Shown: positions 10,043 through 19,937, counted from the first letter of the stretch. The stretch is 64,000 nucleotides of DNA from Micropruina glycogenica (GCF_900289045.1 NZ_LT985188.1:1860001-1924000), one strand, 5' to 3'. Notes: a model not told the origin generated them from the letters alone. Program-made: numbers and translations.

Positions 10043-10255
10043 GCGGACGCCCTGTGGCTGGCCGAACTCGACGTGCTGGCCGTGCCGCTGGTCGCCTGTC
10101 ACCCCTACCACGCGGCGCGCGACGAACTGCTGCGCCGGCTGGGCCGCGTCGACGAGGCCGAAGCCGCCAACCGCACCGCCCTGAGCTTGACCAGTGACCA
10201 GGCCAAACAGCGGCCACTGCACGAGCGATTTGATAGGGAGCAAGATCACGCCTGA
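10043..10255 (+). pseudogene. C-terminal fragment of an ECF sigma factor (DUF6596/ECF42-like)
   Basis: The plus strand encodes YHAARDELLRRLGRVDEAE followed by an alanine-rich helix. This resembles the TPR-like C-terminal tail of the large ECF sigma factors related to YlaC/ECF42, where HxxRADLLRRLGR is the recurring pattern. No sigma-2 or sigma-4 region precedes it. The homology begins abruptly near 10043, and the rest of 9936-10375 shows no gene. I read it as a gene remnant. Confidence 0.5.
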
Positions 10256-10375
10256 TTGGGCACCACCACCGATGCCGAATCGTGCACAAACTTCTTGAAC
10301 CGTCTTACCGAAAGTACGCAATAGGCACGGTTAGGCTGACACCGCAGTCGTTCCCCAGACCAGCGCGGAGTTGCC

Positions 10376-12517
10376 ATGAAACCCAACACGTACCGTCGAA
10401 TGTTGGCAGTGGTCACCACGTGGCTGGCGGTCGGCACATTACTGAGCGCCGTCACGGCGCAGTCGCCCCAGGCTGCCCCCGCCACGGCACCCGTGCTGAC
10501 CAGACCGCTGCCCACCGAGCCCGACGACTACGACGTGCTCGCCGCCACCGGTGACTGGATCTGGGCCTCACTGCCGTCTGACTCCCACGAGCACAGCAGC
10601 CTGTCGAAGGACGGCGGGCGCACCTGGACCCACCACGTCCAGATGCCTTCCGAAGGGGGCTGGTACGCCGCCGGGGCCGGCCGGCTCGCCTTCTTCGGAA
10701 CCGACGAAGACGCATTCTCTGGACCGGCCTACTTCTACCCCACTGAGCTCACCAGCAGCGGCTGGGGCGAGTTCTGGAAAATCTCGGTCATGGGAACGAA
10801 AGCCACTTTGTCGACCGATCTTCATTTGGCTCGAGCCGGTCAATCGTCAACGACAGCCACTTTCAGTGCTCTGCCGAAAAAGTTGAAGAATCCCAGTCAT
10901 ACCTATGCATTCACCGCCGATTCGGCTCACCTGGTGCGCATCACGACTACCGCCGGCTCGGCCGACTACGCATCGGTCTTCGACGTCAGAACGGCGAAAA
11001 GCCTGGGCCGGATCACCCTGCCCCGAACGTCCCAGCACCAGGTCAGCGGGTCGGCGCTGTACTCGCTGACCGCAACCAAGGCCGGGCTGAACCTGTGCCG
11101 GCAACCGCTGCCGTCCGGCAGCGCGACCTGTTCGACGGTCGTCGCCGGCGACCAGCGCAAGGCAGCGGCCACGCTGTACCAGTTCGGCGCCAACGCGATC
11201 GTGCGAACCCGGTCGAGCACGAGTCCCCTGCTGGTGGCGCCCGACGGCACCGTCACACCCGTCCGACTGCCCGCCGGCACGGCGACGTGGAAGCGTGACG
11301 GCACCGGCGATCCGCGCCGTCCGCTGCTGCGCACCGAAGACGCCGACGGCACTCCCCATCACGTGAGGGTCGCGGCCGACGGGAGCGTGTCGGAGTACCT
11401 GAAGGTGAAACAGGTGCCGATGCAGGTCAACGACCTGACCCTCGCACCGACCCGCGTCTTCGCAACGTTGTGGACCTGGCAGCCCGAGCGGTTCACGGGG
11501 GGTTGGGGGCCGCTGCCGCAGCAGTGGGCTCTGGACGACGGATCGATCGGGCCGGCGACCACGAGCCCGTTGGACGTGAGGCGGGTCTCGGGATCGCGCT
11601 GGATCGTGCAGGACAGCAGCGACCGCCAGTACCTCTACGACGCGGGCCGCAAGGGTGCGAGGGTCGGCGACGTCTACGACCTGAGCGGCCCGTACCTGTT
11701 GCATGAGAAGTCGGTGACCTTGATCTCGGGCAGGACGGTGGCAACCAAACGTGCCGAGGCGATCTTCGGAAGCCTGGTGGCCGAGCACGTGGACACCCCC
11801 AAGGGCCAGCAGGGCTATTGGGCGGCAATGCGCAACCTGGCCGACCCGTCGATGCGGCCGGTCACGGTCAAGGTGTCGCCCGACTCACGACTGTTCTCGT
11901 ACCTACGGTTGTGGGGAGACTGGCTGGGCTCCACCGTCGAGCCGGGCAGTCTGCGACTGGTCAACTGGCGCACCGGCAAGGTGCTGAACCGGGTCGCCGA
12001 CCTGGTGCACCTGGGCGACGGCTTCGCGGTGCTGAGTGACGACAACTACCGACTGTCGATTCTGAACCTGACCAGCGGAAAGACCACGGTGCTCGAGAAG
12101 GGCAGTCGATCGCTGGAGTTCTCGGCCTACGGCAACAGGCTCGCCTACCACGACGGCACCCGGCTGATCGTGCGCACGGTGCCGGGTTCCGGCCGTCCGC
12201 GGTTACTCGGAGTTCTGACCAGCGGCAAGACGACCAAGAAGTCGCCCTGGAAGGCGGCGATCGACCTCACCAAACCGCTGGCGGCGGGCACCATCGTGAT
12301 TCGTGACGCCAAGGGCCGGGTGGTGCGCACGCTGGCCACGGCGGCGTCCGACACGGGCTCGCTGCGGGGTATCTCGTGGAGCGGTCGCGACACCACCGGC
12401 AGGCAACTCAAGGGCCGCTTCACCTGGGAGCTGGTCGCGGCAGCCACGGACGGCAGCGGCTACGCGGTCGCAGTCACCGGTGACGGCGCGGCGCGAGGCA
12501 CCATCACCGCGGGCTGA
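10376..12517 (+). CDS. Secreted propeller-like protein with FlgD-type Ig tail (paralogue 1)
   Basis: The 713-residue product has a cleavable signal peptide (MKPNTYRRM, a hydrophobic stretch, then AQSPQAAPA) without a lipobox. The middle is built of repeating beta-rich units, some with the BNR-like SKDGGRTW (about 76-83) typical of propeller and sialidase-like repeats. The end (RVVRTLATAASDTGSLRGISWSG onward, split here as RVVRTL and GISWSGRDTTGR) matches the FlgD Ig-like fold that often caps cell-surface proteins. It is a full-length paralogue of the next gene, 55 bases downstream; they share LCRQPLPSG, GDPRRPLLRT and HHVRV blocks. No catalytic motif was recognised. A surface or matrix role is plausible. 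Confidence 0.75.
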   Translation: MKPNTYRRMLAVVTTWLAVGTLLSAVTAQSPQAAPATAPVLTRPLPTEPDDYDVLAATGDWIWASLPSDSHEHSSLSKDGGRTWTHHVQMPSEGGWYAAGAGRLAFFGTDEDAFSGPAYFYPTELTSSGWGEFWKISVMGTKATLSTDLHLARAGQSSTTATFSALPKKLKNPSHTYAFTADSAHLVRITTTAGSADYASVFDVRTAKSLGRITLPRTSQHQVSGSALYSLTATKAGLNLCRQPLPSGSATCSTVVAGDQRKAAATLYQFGANAIVRTRSSTSPLLVAPDGTVTPVRLPAGTATWKRDGTGDPRRPLLRTEDADGTPHHVRVAADGSVSEYLKVKQVPMQVNDLTLAPTRVFATLWTWQPERFTGGWGPLPQQWALDDGSIGPATTSPLDVRRVSGSRWIVQDSSDRQYLYDAGRKGARVGDVYDLSGPYLLHEKSVTLISGRTVATKRAEAIFGSLVAEHVDTPKGQQGYWAAMRNLADPSMRPVTVKVSPDSRLFSYLRLWGDWLGSTVEPGSLRLVNWRTGKVLNRVADLVHLGDGFAVLSDDNYRLSILNLTSGKTTVLEKGSRSLEFSAYGNRLAYHDGTRLIVRTVPGSGRPRLLGVLTSGKTTKKSPWKAAIDLTKPLAAGTIVIRDAKGRVVRTLATAASDTGSLRGISWSGRDTTGRQLKGRFTWELVAAATDGSGYAVAVTGDGAARGTITAG

Positions 12518-12572
12518 CCGGTTGCGCGGGCGGATTAGCCTGGCCGCACCCCCAGCAGAATCGGAGGGCCGC

Positions 12573-14708
12573 ATGAGCATCGTCACTGCAGCCAAGACGG
12601 CTCTGGCTACGGTTGTCGCTGCTGCCGCGCTGAGCGCGTGCACCGGCACAAGTCCGGCGCCGACCGGCGACGCAGCACCGCCGCGCGACACGGCCGTGCT
12701 CTTCCAGGACGCGCTGCCCAGCGCCCCGGTCGACTTCACTGTGCTGGCCGCCACGCAGAACGTCATCTGGGCGTCGTTCAACGCCCCCGCCTCGATGTCG
12801 GGTGACCGCATCTCGCTCGACGGTGGCGGCACCTGGCAACGCGGCATCGGCCAGTCGTCGATCACCCGGGCCAGTGGCAGCAACGGACGGTTCGGCTATG
12901 CCGCGACCAATGACGAGCTCCCGATTCCCTACCTGATGAGCCCCACCGATCCGGCGGCGGCCAAAGCCCTGCGCTGGGACGACGACGGCTCGCGCTACCT
13001 GGCCGTCGGGGTCGGCGCTGCGCTGAGCAGCAACGGCACGCTGGCCACCGCCGACAGCCGCCGCACGGTGAAGTTCCCGACCCTGCCCAGCGGGCTGGTC
13101 TCGCCGAAGCACACGTACTCGTTCACCGGCGACGCGGCCCTGGCCGTGCGCATCACCACGACGAGCAGCGGCCACGACTACGCGGCCATGGTTGACGCGC
13201 GCACCGGCAAGAAGGCCGGAGTGCTCACCCTGCCCCGAACCGCCCAGCATCGGGTGCAGGGCTCTGACCTCTATTCGCTGAGCGCCGACGCCACCGGCCT
13301 CACCCTGTGCCGCCAGCCGCTGCCGTCGGGCGAGGCGGCGTGCCGACTCGTCGTCGCCGGTGATCGCTCGGGTACGAACCCGACGCTGTACCAGTGGGGC
13401 GCGCTTTCGGTGATCAAAGACCCCGCGGGCGCGCAGCCGCTGCTGGTCGAAGCCGGACGGGTCACCCCGATCGCGCTGCCCGAGGGCACCGCGTCGTGGC
13501 GCGGCGAGGGCAACGGCGACCCGACCCGTCCGCTGCTGCGCACCGTGGACGCGGCAGGCGAACCGCACCACGTGCGCGTCGGGTCGGACGGCTCGACCGC
13601 GGAATGGTTGACCGTTCCCCGCGTTCCCCAGACCCCGTTCTCGCTGGAGGTCACTCCCACCGCTGTGCTGGGCTCATGGAACGGCGCCAACCGGGTGTGG
13701 GTGCGCGCGATGGCCGACGGCCAACTGCAGCCGGCCACCTGGCTGCCCGGCCAGGGCGTCAGTGGCGCGTCCGGCTCGCGTTGGCTGATCTGGGGCGGCA
13801 AGGCGACCCGCACGCTCTACGACGCGGGCCAATCGGTGCGCACCGTGAAGGCGTCGGCGTTGAGCGGCCCGTACCTGGGGACCGAGTCGGGCGTTCAACA
13901 CGCCGACGGACGACAGGTCAGCACGACACAGGCCCTGGCCCAGTTCGGCAGCCTGGTGGCCGAGAAGGCGCCACGCAGCGCCGGCACGGGATCACGGGTG
14001 TCGATCCGCGACCTCGCCGACGCCTCGGCCAAGCCGACCACGGTGCGGCTGTCGAAGGGCGACCTCTCCGGCAACGTGTATCTCTGGGGCGACTGGGTGG
14101 GGTCGTCGGACTGGAGCGACACGGGCGATCAGCAGGCGGTGCTGCGCAACCACCGCACCGGGGCGACCCGCGCCCACCAGGGCGCCCTGTGGCAGCTGGG
14201 CGACGGGTTCGCGGTTCTCGACCTGGGTAGTGAGTTGGCGGTCTGGAACTTCGGCACCGACGACGTCATCAAACTGGGCACCCCCTTCGAGCCCGGCGCC
14301 GTTGCCGCCTGGGGTGACCTGATCGTCTACACCACCCAGGCGGTCATTGTGGTCCGCCGGGTGCCCGGCGTGGGCACCAGCCAGCCTCGCCTGCTGGGTG
14401 CGGTGACCTCCGGCGACGCCACCCCCGAGTCGCCCTGGACGGCCGCGATCGACACCACCAAGCCCCTGGCGGCCGGCAATCTGACCATCACCGACAGCAC
14501 CGGCCTGGTGGTGCGCACGCTACCCACGCCCGCCGCACCCGACGGCTCGCTGCGCGGCCTCAGCTGGGACGGCCTCGACGACGCCGGTCAGCCGCTACCG
14601 AAGGGCACCTACACCTGGACCCTCATCGCGTTCGCCGTCGACACCTCGGGCCAGGTGGTGAACGTCACCGGCACCGACGCCGCGACCGGCACCATCAAAC
14701 GCCGATGA
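12573..14708 (+). CDS. Propeller-like lipoprotein with FlgD-type Ig tail (paralogue 2)
   Basis: The start is the ATG at 12573 after GGAGGGCC; it yields a lipoprotein signal ending in ALSAC, so Cys23 should be lipidated. The 711-residue protein follows paralogue 1 block by block: VLAATQNVIWASF near the start, LDGGGTWQRG, YSLSADATGLTLCRQPLPSG in the middle, and VVRTLPTPAAPDGSLRGLSW in the FlgD Ig-like end. The key difference is anchoring: this copy is membrane-tethered and the other is released. Tandem duplication of one ancestral gene is the simplest reading. Function unknown. Confidence 0.75.
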   Translation: MSIVTAAKTALATVVAAAALSACTGTSPAPTGDAAPPRDTAVLFQDALPSAPVDFTVLAATQNVIWASFNAPASMSGDRISLDGGGTWQRGIGQSSITRASGSNGRFGYAATNDELPIPYLMSPTDPAAAKALRWDDDGSRYLAVGVGAALSSNGTLATADSRRTVKFPTLPSGLVSPKHTYSFTGDAALAVRITTTSSGHDYAAMVDARTGKKAGVLTLPRTAQHRVQGSDLYSLSADATGLTLCRQPLPSGEAACRLVVAGDRSGTNPTLYQWGALSVIKDPAGAQPLLVEAGRVTPIALPEGTASWRGEGNGDPTRPLLRTVDAAGEPHHVRVGSDGSTAEWLTVPRVPQTPFSLEVTPTAVLGSWNGANRVWVRAMADGQLQPATWLPGQGVSGASGSRWLIWGGKATRTLYDAGQSVRTVKASALSGPYLGTESGVQHADGRQVSTTQALAQFGSLVAEKAPRSAGTGSRVSIRDLADASAKPTTVRLSKGDLSGNVYLWGDWVGSSDWSDTGDQQAVLRNHRTGATRAHQGALWQLGDGFAVLDLGSELAVWNFGTDDVIKLGTPFEPGAVAAWGDLIVYTTQAVIVVRRVPGVGTSQPRLLGAVTSGDATPESPWTAAIDTTKPLAAGNLTITDSTGLVVRTLPTPAAPDGSLRGLSWDGLDDAGQPLPKGTYTWTLIAFAVDTSGQVVNVTGTDAATGTIKRR

Positions 14709-14741
14709 TCGAGTCCATCAACCACAGCAGAAGGCACGACG

Positions 14742-14767
14742 GAGATTCCGGCGTGCGCCGGAATGAC
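14742..14767. repeat. Short palindromic intergenic repeat, second copy
   Basis: GAGATTCCGGCGTGCGCCGGAATGAC forms a 9-bp stem (ATTCCGGCG against CGCCGGAAT). It differs from the copy at 2127-2152 by paired changes that keep the stem. It again sits between converging genes. Confidence 0.6.
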
Positions 14768-14788
14768 TGACAAGGGCCGGGCGGAGGG

Positions 14789-16204
14789 TCAGTATCGGTA
14801 CGACTCGGCCTTGAAGGGGCCCTCGGCGTCAACGCCCAGGTATTCGGCCTGCTCCGGCGACAGCGTGGTCAGCTTGGCCCCCAGCGCGTCCAGGTGCAGC
14901 CGGGCGACCTCTTCGTCCAACTCCTTGGGCAGCGTGTAGACGCCCACCGGATACTGCTCGGGCTTGGTGTACAGCTCGATCTGGGCCAGCACCTGGTTGG
15001 TGAACGAGTTGCTCATCACGAAGCTCGGGTGCCCGGTGGCGTTGCCGAGGTTCAGCAGCCGGCCCTCGCTGAGCACGAGAATCGAGTGGCCGTCGGCGAA
15101 GGTCCAGCGGTCGACCTGCGGCTTGATCACGGTGCGCTGCACGCCCGGGTACGCTTCCAGCCCGGCCATGTCGATCTCGTTGTCGAAGTGCCCGATGTTG
15201 CCCACGATCGCCAGGTGCTTCATCTTCGCCATCTGGTCGGCGGTCACCACGTCGCGGTTGCCGGTGCAGGTGATCACGATGTCGGCCACGTTCAGCACGT
15301 CGTCGAGCACCGCGACCTGGTAGCCGTCCATGGCCGCCTGCAGCGCGCAGATCGGGTCGATCTCGGTGACGATCACCCGCGCGCCCTGCCCGGCCAGAGC
15401 CTCGGCGGCACCCTTGCCCACGTCGCCGTAGCCGCACACCACGGCGGTCTTGCCGCCGATCAGCACATCGGTGCCGCGGTTGATGCCGTCGATCAGCGAG
15501 TGCCTGATGCCGTACTTGTTGTCGAACTTGCTCTTGGTGACAGAGTCGTTGACGTTGATGGCGGGGAACAGCAGCGCCCCCTGTTTGGCCATCTCGTACA
15601 GCCGGTGCACGCCGGTGGTGGTCTCTTCGGTGACGCCCAGCAGCGAGTTCGAGATGCCCACCCAGTCGAGGCTCGAGTCGCGCAGTTGTTGCAGCACCAC
15701 GCCGTACTCGGTCGAATCGGACGCCGCGGTGGCCGGCACCACACCCGCCTTGGCGAACTCGACACCCTTGTGCACCAGCAGCGTGGCGTCGCCGCCGTCG
15801 TCCAGAATCATGTTGGGCTTGCGGTCGCCCCAGTCGAGGATCTGCTCGGTGCAGGCCCAGTACTCGCCCAGCGTCTCGCCCTTCCAGGCGAACACCGGCA
15901 CGCCCTGAGGGTCGTCGGGGGTGCCGTCGGGGCCCACCACGATCGCGGCGGCGGCATGGTCTTGGGTGGAGAAGATGTTGCACGACGCCCAGCGCACCTC
16001 GGCGCCCAGCGCCACCAGGGTTTCGATCAGCACCGCCGTCTGCACGGTCATGTGCAGTGACCCGGCGATGCGCGCACCGGCCAGCGGCTTGGAGTCGCCG
16101 TAGCGCTCGCGCATGGCCATCAGGCCGGGCATCTCGTGTTCGGCCAGAGCGATCTCTTTGCGCCCGAAGTCGGCCAGGTTCAGGTCAGCAACGCGGTAAT
16201 CCAC
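14789..16204 (-). CDS. ahcY: Adenosylhomocysteinase
   Basis: AhcY hydrolyses S-adenosylhomocysteine to adenosine and homocysteine, which relieves product inhibition of methyltransferases and recycles methionine. The 471 residues are typical of the bacterial form. Visible landmarks are [17 protein letters not shown] near the start, the NAD-binding [26 protein letters not shown] with the catalytic lysine and aspartate region, and the C-terminal [10 protein letters not shown] with the NAD-contacting lysine and tyrosine. It is divergent from pntAA with a 127-base gap. Confidence 0.97.
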   Translation of the reverse strand: MDYRVADLNLADFGRKEIALAEHEMPGLMAMRERYGDSKPLAGARIAGSLHMTVQTAVLIETLVALGAEVRWASCNIFSTQDHAAAAIVVGPDGTPDDPQGVPVFAWKGETLGEYWACTEQILDWGDRKPNMILDDGGDATLLVHKGVEFAKAGVVPATAASDSTEYGVVLQQLRDSSLDWVGISNSLLGVTEETTTGVHRLYEMAKQGALLFPAINVNDSVTKSKFDNKYGIRHSLIDGINRGTDVLIGGKTAVVCGYGDVGKGAAEALAGQGARVIVTEIDPICALQAAMDGYQVAVLDDVLNVADIVITCTGNRDVVTADQMAKMKHLAIVGNIGHFDNEIDMAGLEAYPGVQRTVIKPQVDRWTFADGHSILVLSEGRLLNLGNATGHPSFVMSNSFTNQVLAQIELYTKPEQYPVGVYTLPKELDEEVARLHLDALGAKLTTLSPEQAEYLGVDAEGPFKAESYRY

Positions 16205-16331
16205 CGCAGCAGCCTAATCGGTCGCGTGCATCGCTTCGTCCACGCCTGCCAATCGGCCAGTCCACCTGACAAGGCGGCCTCGGCGGGGTTGGATGGACGA
16301 GACAGTCAGTCATGAAAGAGAGAGCGGGTTC

Positions 16332-17456
16332 ATGAGCTTCGTGCTCGGCATTCCGGCCGGCGCCGATCCAGCCGAACGGCGCACCCCGATCGTGCCCGAT
16401 GTGGCCACCAAACTGCGGGCGCTGGGTGCCTCGCTGCTGATTCAGCGGGGCGCCACCGCGAAGGCTCATATCACCGAGCACGACCTGGGCGAGGTCACGT
16501 TCGTCGACACCACAAAAGAGGTGATGGCCGGCTCTGACGTGGTGTGGACGATCGGGCCGCCGACGGCCGAGGCCATCGCGGCGCTGCGGCCCGGCACAAC
16601 CCTGATCGGCACCCTGGCCCCCTACGCGGACGCCGACCGGGTGCGCGCCCTGGCGGCGGGCGGGGTGAACGCGTTCGCCATGGAGCTGCTCCCCCGCATC
16701 TCACGCGCCCAGTCGATGGACATTCTGTCGTCGCAGGGCGCCGCGGCCGGTTACCAGTGCGCGTTGATCGCGGCTGCCCGGGCGCCCAAGTTCTTTCCGA
16801 TGCTCACCTACGCGGCCGGCACCGTGCGGCCGGCGCGGGTGCTGGTGATCGGCGCCGGCGTGGCCGGTCTGCAGGCCATTGCGACCGCCAAGCGGCTGGG
16901 TGCGATCGTCGAGGGGTACGACGTGCGTCCAGAGACCCGTGAGCAGATCGAGTCGCTGGGCGCCAAGTTCGTCGACACCGGCGTCAGCGCGGTCGGCGAG
17001 GGCGGCTACGCCCGTGAACTCACCGAGGCCGAGAAGGGTGCGCAAGAGGCCAAACTGGGCAAGGCGATCGCCCAGTGCGACGTGCTGATCACCACCGCCG
17101 CCGTTCCGGGCAAGAAGGCGCCGCAGATCGTCAGCGAAATGATGGTGAACGCCATGCGCCGGGGTGCCGTGGTGGTCGACATGGCCGCCGAACAGGGCGG
17201 CAACGTGTTCGGCACCGTGGCGGGCAGCGAGGTGCGGGTGGGCCCCGCCCATGTGGTTGGGCCGGTGAACCTGCCCAGCCGAATGCCGGTGCACGCCTCA
17301 GAGATGATCGCCAAGAACCTGCTGAACTTCGTGACCCCGATGGTGGTCGACGGCGCGATCAGAATCGACACCTCCGACGAGGTGGTCGCGGGCACCGCAC
17401 TCACCCTCGACGGGGCTGCCGTGCACCCGCAGGTGAAACAGGTGCTGGGCTTGTGA
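16332..17456 (+). CDS. pntAA: NAD(P) transhydrogenase subunit alpha part 1 (domain I)
   Basis: This is the soluble NAD(H)-binding domain I of the proton-pumping transhydrogenase, which uses the proton gradient to reduce NADP+ with NADH. From the ATG at 16332 the product is 374 residues, matching split PntAA proteins. ERRTPIVPDV lies near the start, and the Rossmann motif VLVIGAGVAGLQAIATAKRLG is followed by EGYDVRPETREQ. An earlier ATG at 16293 would add 13 atypical residues. The gene is followed by pntAB and pntB with short gaps, so the three subunits should be made from one mRNA. Confidence 0.94.
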   Translation: MSFVLGIPAGADPAERRTPIVPDVATKLRALGASLLIQRGATAKAHITEHDLGEVTFVDTTKEVMAGSDVVWTIGPPTAEAIAALRPGTTLIGTLAPYADADRVRALAAGGVNAFAMELLPRISRAQSMDILSSQGAAAGYQCALIAAARAPKFFPMLTYAAGTVRPARVLVIGAGVAGLQAIATAKRLGAIVEGYDVRPETREQIESLGAKFVDTGVSAVGEGGYARELTEAEKGAQEAKLGKAIAQCDVLITTAAVPGKKAPQIVSEMMVNAMRRGAVVVDMAAEQGGNVFGTVAGSEVRVGPAHVVGPVNLPSRMPVHASEMIAKNLLNFVTPMVVDGAIRIDTSDEVVAGTALTLDGAAVHPQVKQVLGL

Positions 17457-17484
17457 CTAGCGGTTTGACTAGGAGAATCGTGCG

Positions 17485-17796
17485 ATGACCGACGTGTTGT
17501 ACCTCTACATCTTCATGCTGGCGGCCTTCACCGGCTACGAGGTGATCTCGCGGGTGCCGGTGATTCTGCACACGCCGCTGATGTCGGGGTCGAACTTCAT
17601 TCACGGCGTGGTGCTGGTGGGCGCCATGTACGCGCTGGGCCACGCCACCACCCCGCTGCAGATCGCGCTCGGCTTTCTGGCCGTGCTGCTCGGCGCAGCC
17701 AACGCCGCCGGCGGCTACGTGGTCACCGAACGCATGCTGGCCATGTTCGCGCCGAAGACGAAGAAGAAACTTCCCGCCGGCGAGCAGGGGGCCTGA
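17485..17796 (+). CDS. pntAB: NAD(P) transhydrogenase subunit alpha part 2 (membrane)
   Basis: A 103-residue protein with three membrane segments forms the small part of membrane domain II. LYLYIFMLAAFTGYEVISRV opens the protein, and SGSNFIHGVVLVGAMYALGH is characteristic of the family. It lies between pntAA and pntB, 28 bases after the first and 5 bases before the second. The split of the alpha subunit into two genes is usual in actinobacteria and alphaproteobacteria and differs from the fused E. coli PntA. Confidence 0.94.
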   Translation: MTDVLYLYIFMLAAFTGYEVISRVPVILHTPLMSGSNFIHGVVLVGAMYALGHATTPLQIALGFLAVLLGAANAAGGYVVTERMLAMFAPKTKKKLPAGEQGA

Positions 17797-17801
17797 GCGC
17801 G

Positions 17802-19181
17802 ATGCAATGGATCGTCGACGGGGTCTACCTCGCGGTGGCGGTGCTGTTCATCGTCGGCCTGAAGGCCATGTCGTCGCCGGCGAAGGCCCGGCGCGGCATC
17901 ACCTGGGCGGGCGTCGGCATGGTGCTGGCCACGCTGGTCACGTTTCTGGTGCCCGACATGCAGAACATGGCGCTGATCGTGGTGGCGATCGTGCTGGGCG
18001 GCGGTGTGGCGTGGTGGGCCGGCCGGGTGGTCAAGATGACCGACATGCCGCAGATGGTCGCCATCTACAACGGCATGGGTGGCGGCGCGGCGGCGCTGAT
18101 CGCCGCGGTCGAGTTCGCCCGTGGTGAGGTACACGGCCCGGTGGTCGCCACGTTGGCCGTGCTGGGCTCGCTGATCGGCTCGGTGGCGTTCAGCGGTTCG
18201 GTGATCGCCTTTCTGAAGCTGCAGGGCATCATGAACAAGGCGTTCCGGCTACCCGCACAGAACCTGGTGAACATCGCCCTGGGCGTGGCGGCGATCGGGC
18301 TCGGAGCCTGGATCGTCACCTCGTCGGTGGGCGCCGGTACCGCCAACGCCTGGCTGCTCGTGCTGTTCTTCGTGCTGGCGCTGGTGCTGGGCGCGGTGCT
18401 GACCAGCCCGATCGGCGGCGCCGACATGCCCGTGGTGATCTCGCTGCTCAACGCGTTCACCGGCCTGGCGGTCGGCTTCGAGGGTTACGTGCTGGGCAAC
18501 CCGACGCTGATCATCGCGGGCATCGTCGTGGGCGCGTCCGGCACCCTGCTCACCCAACTGATGGCCAAGGCCATGAACCGGCCGATTCTGAACGTGCTGT
18601 TCACCCCGATCACCGGCGAGGCGCAGGCCGGCGGGGCCATCGAGGGCCGCATGAAAGAGATGAGCGCCACCGACGCCGCCGCCCTGATGCGCTACTCCGA
18701 GAAGGTGATCGTCATTCCCGGCTACGGCATGGCCGTCGCCGGCGCACAGCACAAGGTGTGGGAAATGGCGAAGCTGCTCGAAGACGAGGGCGTCGAGGTG
18801 AAGTTCGCGATCCATCCGGTGGCCGGGCGCATGCCCGGGCACATGAACGTGCTGCTGGCCGAGGCCGGCGTTCCGTACGAGAAGATCTTCGATCTCGACG
18901 AGATCAACGCCGAATTTCCGCAGACCGACGTGGCCCTGGTGATCGGCGCCAACGACGTGGTGAACCCGGTCGCCCGCACCGACAAGTCGTCCCCCATCTA
19001 TGGCATGCCGATTCTGGACGCCGACAAGGCCCGCAACTGCATCGTGATCAAGCGCGGACGTGGCGCGGGCTACTCGGGCATCGAGAACGCCCTGTTCTAC
19101 GCCGACAACACCTCGATGTTGTACGGCAGCGCGCAGCAGGCGGTGGCCGACGTCATCGCCCAGCTCAAAGAACTGGGCTGA
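17802..19181 (+). CDS. pntB: NAD(P) transhydrogenase subunit beta
   Basis: PntB supplies most of the proton channel (about nine membrane segments in the first 270 residues) and the NADP(H)-binding domain III. Domain III shows IPGYGMAVAGAQHKVWEMA, HPVAGRMPGHMNVLLAEA and VIGANDVVNP, all diagnostic. The 459-residue length is standard. Together with pntAA and pntAB it gives a complete energy-linked transhydrogenase, the probable source of NADPH in a cell whose soluble sthA has decayed (2163-2436). Confidence 0.96.
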   Translation: MQWIVDGVYLAVAVLFIVGLKAMSSPAKARRGITWAGVGMVLATLVTFLVPDMQNMALIVVAIVLGGGVAWWAGRVVKMTDMPQMVAIYNGMGGGAAALIAAVEFARGEVHGPVVATLAVLGSLIGSVAFSGSVIAFLKLQGIMNKAFRLPAQNLVNIALGVAAIGLGAWIVTSSVGAGTANAWLLVLFFVLALVLGAVLTSPIGGADMPVVISLLNAFTGLAVGFEGYVLGNPTLIIAGIVVGASGTLLTQLMAKAMNRPILNVLFTPITGEAQAGGAIEGRMKEMSATDAAALMRYSEKVIVIPGYGMAVAGAQHKVWEMAKLLEDEGVEVKFAIHPVAGRMPGHMNVLLAEAGVPYEKIFDLDEINAEFPQTDVALVIGANDVVNPVARTDKSSPIYGMPILDADKARNCIVIKRGRGAGYSGIENALFYADNTSMLYGSAQQAVADVIAQLKELG

Positions 19182-19196
19182 GCCGCCGAGCAGGTC

Positions 19197-19937
19197 TCAG
19201 CTGGGCATTTCGGTGAATTCGGTGGGTGCCTTGATGGTCACCGGCTCGTTGAACTTGCTCATCGTGGCCTCGGTGGTGATCTTGCCCATCTCGGTGACGG
19301 CCTTGAGCATGCGGCCCTCGCTGTCGAGCCACGCGTCGTAGGTCATCGTCTTGGCGGCGCTGGCGCTGGCCATAGAGCCACCGATCTTCTCCAGGTTCAT
19401 GGTGACCCGGTAGTGGTCGGCCGGGGTGCCGCTCACGTCTTCGCTGCCGACCAGCACGATCTTCTCGAACGCGTCCTTGTTGTTGGTGAGCACGCTCATC
19501 TGATCGCCGCTGGAGCCGCTCATCGAACTGGCGGCCCCGGCCGGCATCTTCACCCAGCCGTCACCCATCATGCCCTTCACGAAGTAGTCACCGCCCACGA
19601 CGATCATCTCGACGGGCTTGCCGGCGATGGTCATGGTCAGGTGCTGGTTGGGCGGGGTCACGCCGGCGTCGATGTCGCCGGTGGTGGTGAGCTTGCCCTC
19701 ACCCGCGCCGCTCACCGTCATCTCGACGTGGTAGGTCTTCATCGACGCCATACCGGCGCTGACCTTGGCCAGAAAGTCGTCGACGCTCACCTCTGAGCCG
19801 GCAGCGGGGGCCGACGCGGGGGCCGACGCGGGCGCGGACTGGCCGGCGGACTGGCCGGCAGAGGGCGCGGGCGACGAACAGCCGGCGAAGGCGAGCAGAG
19901 CGATGGTGGCGGCGGCGAGGGCGGGCTTGACGAACAC
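19197..19937 (-). CDS. LppX/LprG-like or DUF6612-like lipoprotein
   Basis: The 246-residue product has a lipoprotein signal (LLAFAGC, Cys20), an Ala/Ser/Gly/Pro linker to about residue 47, and a beta-rich domain that starts VDDFLAKVSAGMASMKTYHVEM. This arrangement, including VGSEDVSGTPADHYRVTMNLE and YDAWLDSEGRMLKAVTEM, is that of the actinobacterial lipoproteins related to LppX, LprG and LolA, which carry lipids across the envelope. A lipid-carrier role is inference. It converges on pntB with a 15-base gap. Confidence 0.72.
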   Translation of the reverse strand: MFVKPALAAATIALLAFAGCSSPAPSAGQSAGQSAPASAPASAPAAGSEVSVDDFLAKVSAGMASMKTYHVEMTVSGAGEGKLTTTGDIDAGVTPPNQHLTMTIAGKPVEMIVVGGDYFVKGMMGDGWVKMPAGAASSMSGSSGDQMSVLTNNKDAFEKIVLVGSEDVSGTPADHYRVTMNLEKIGGSMASASAAKTMTYDAWLDSEGRMLKAVTEMGKITTEATMSKFNEPVTIKAPTEFTEMPS

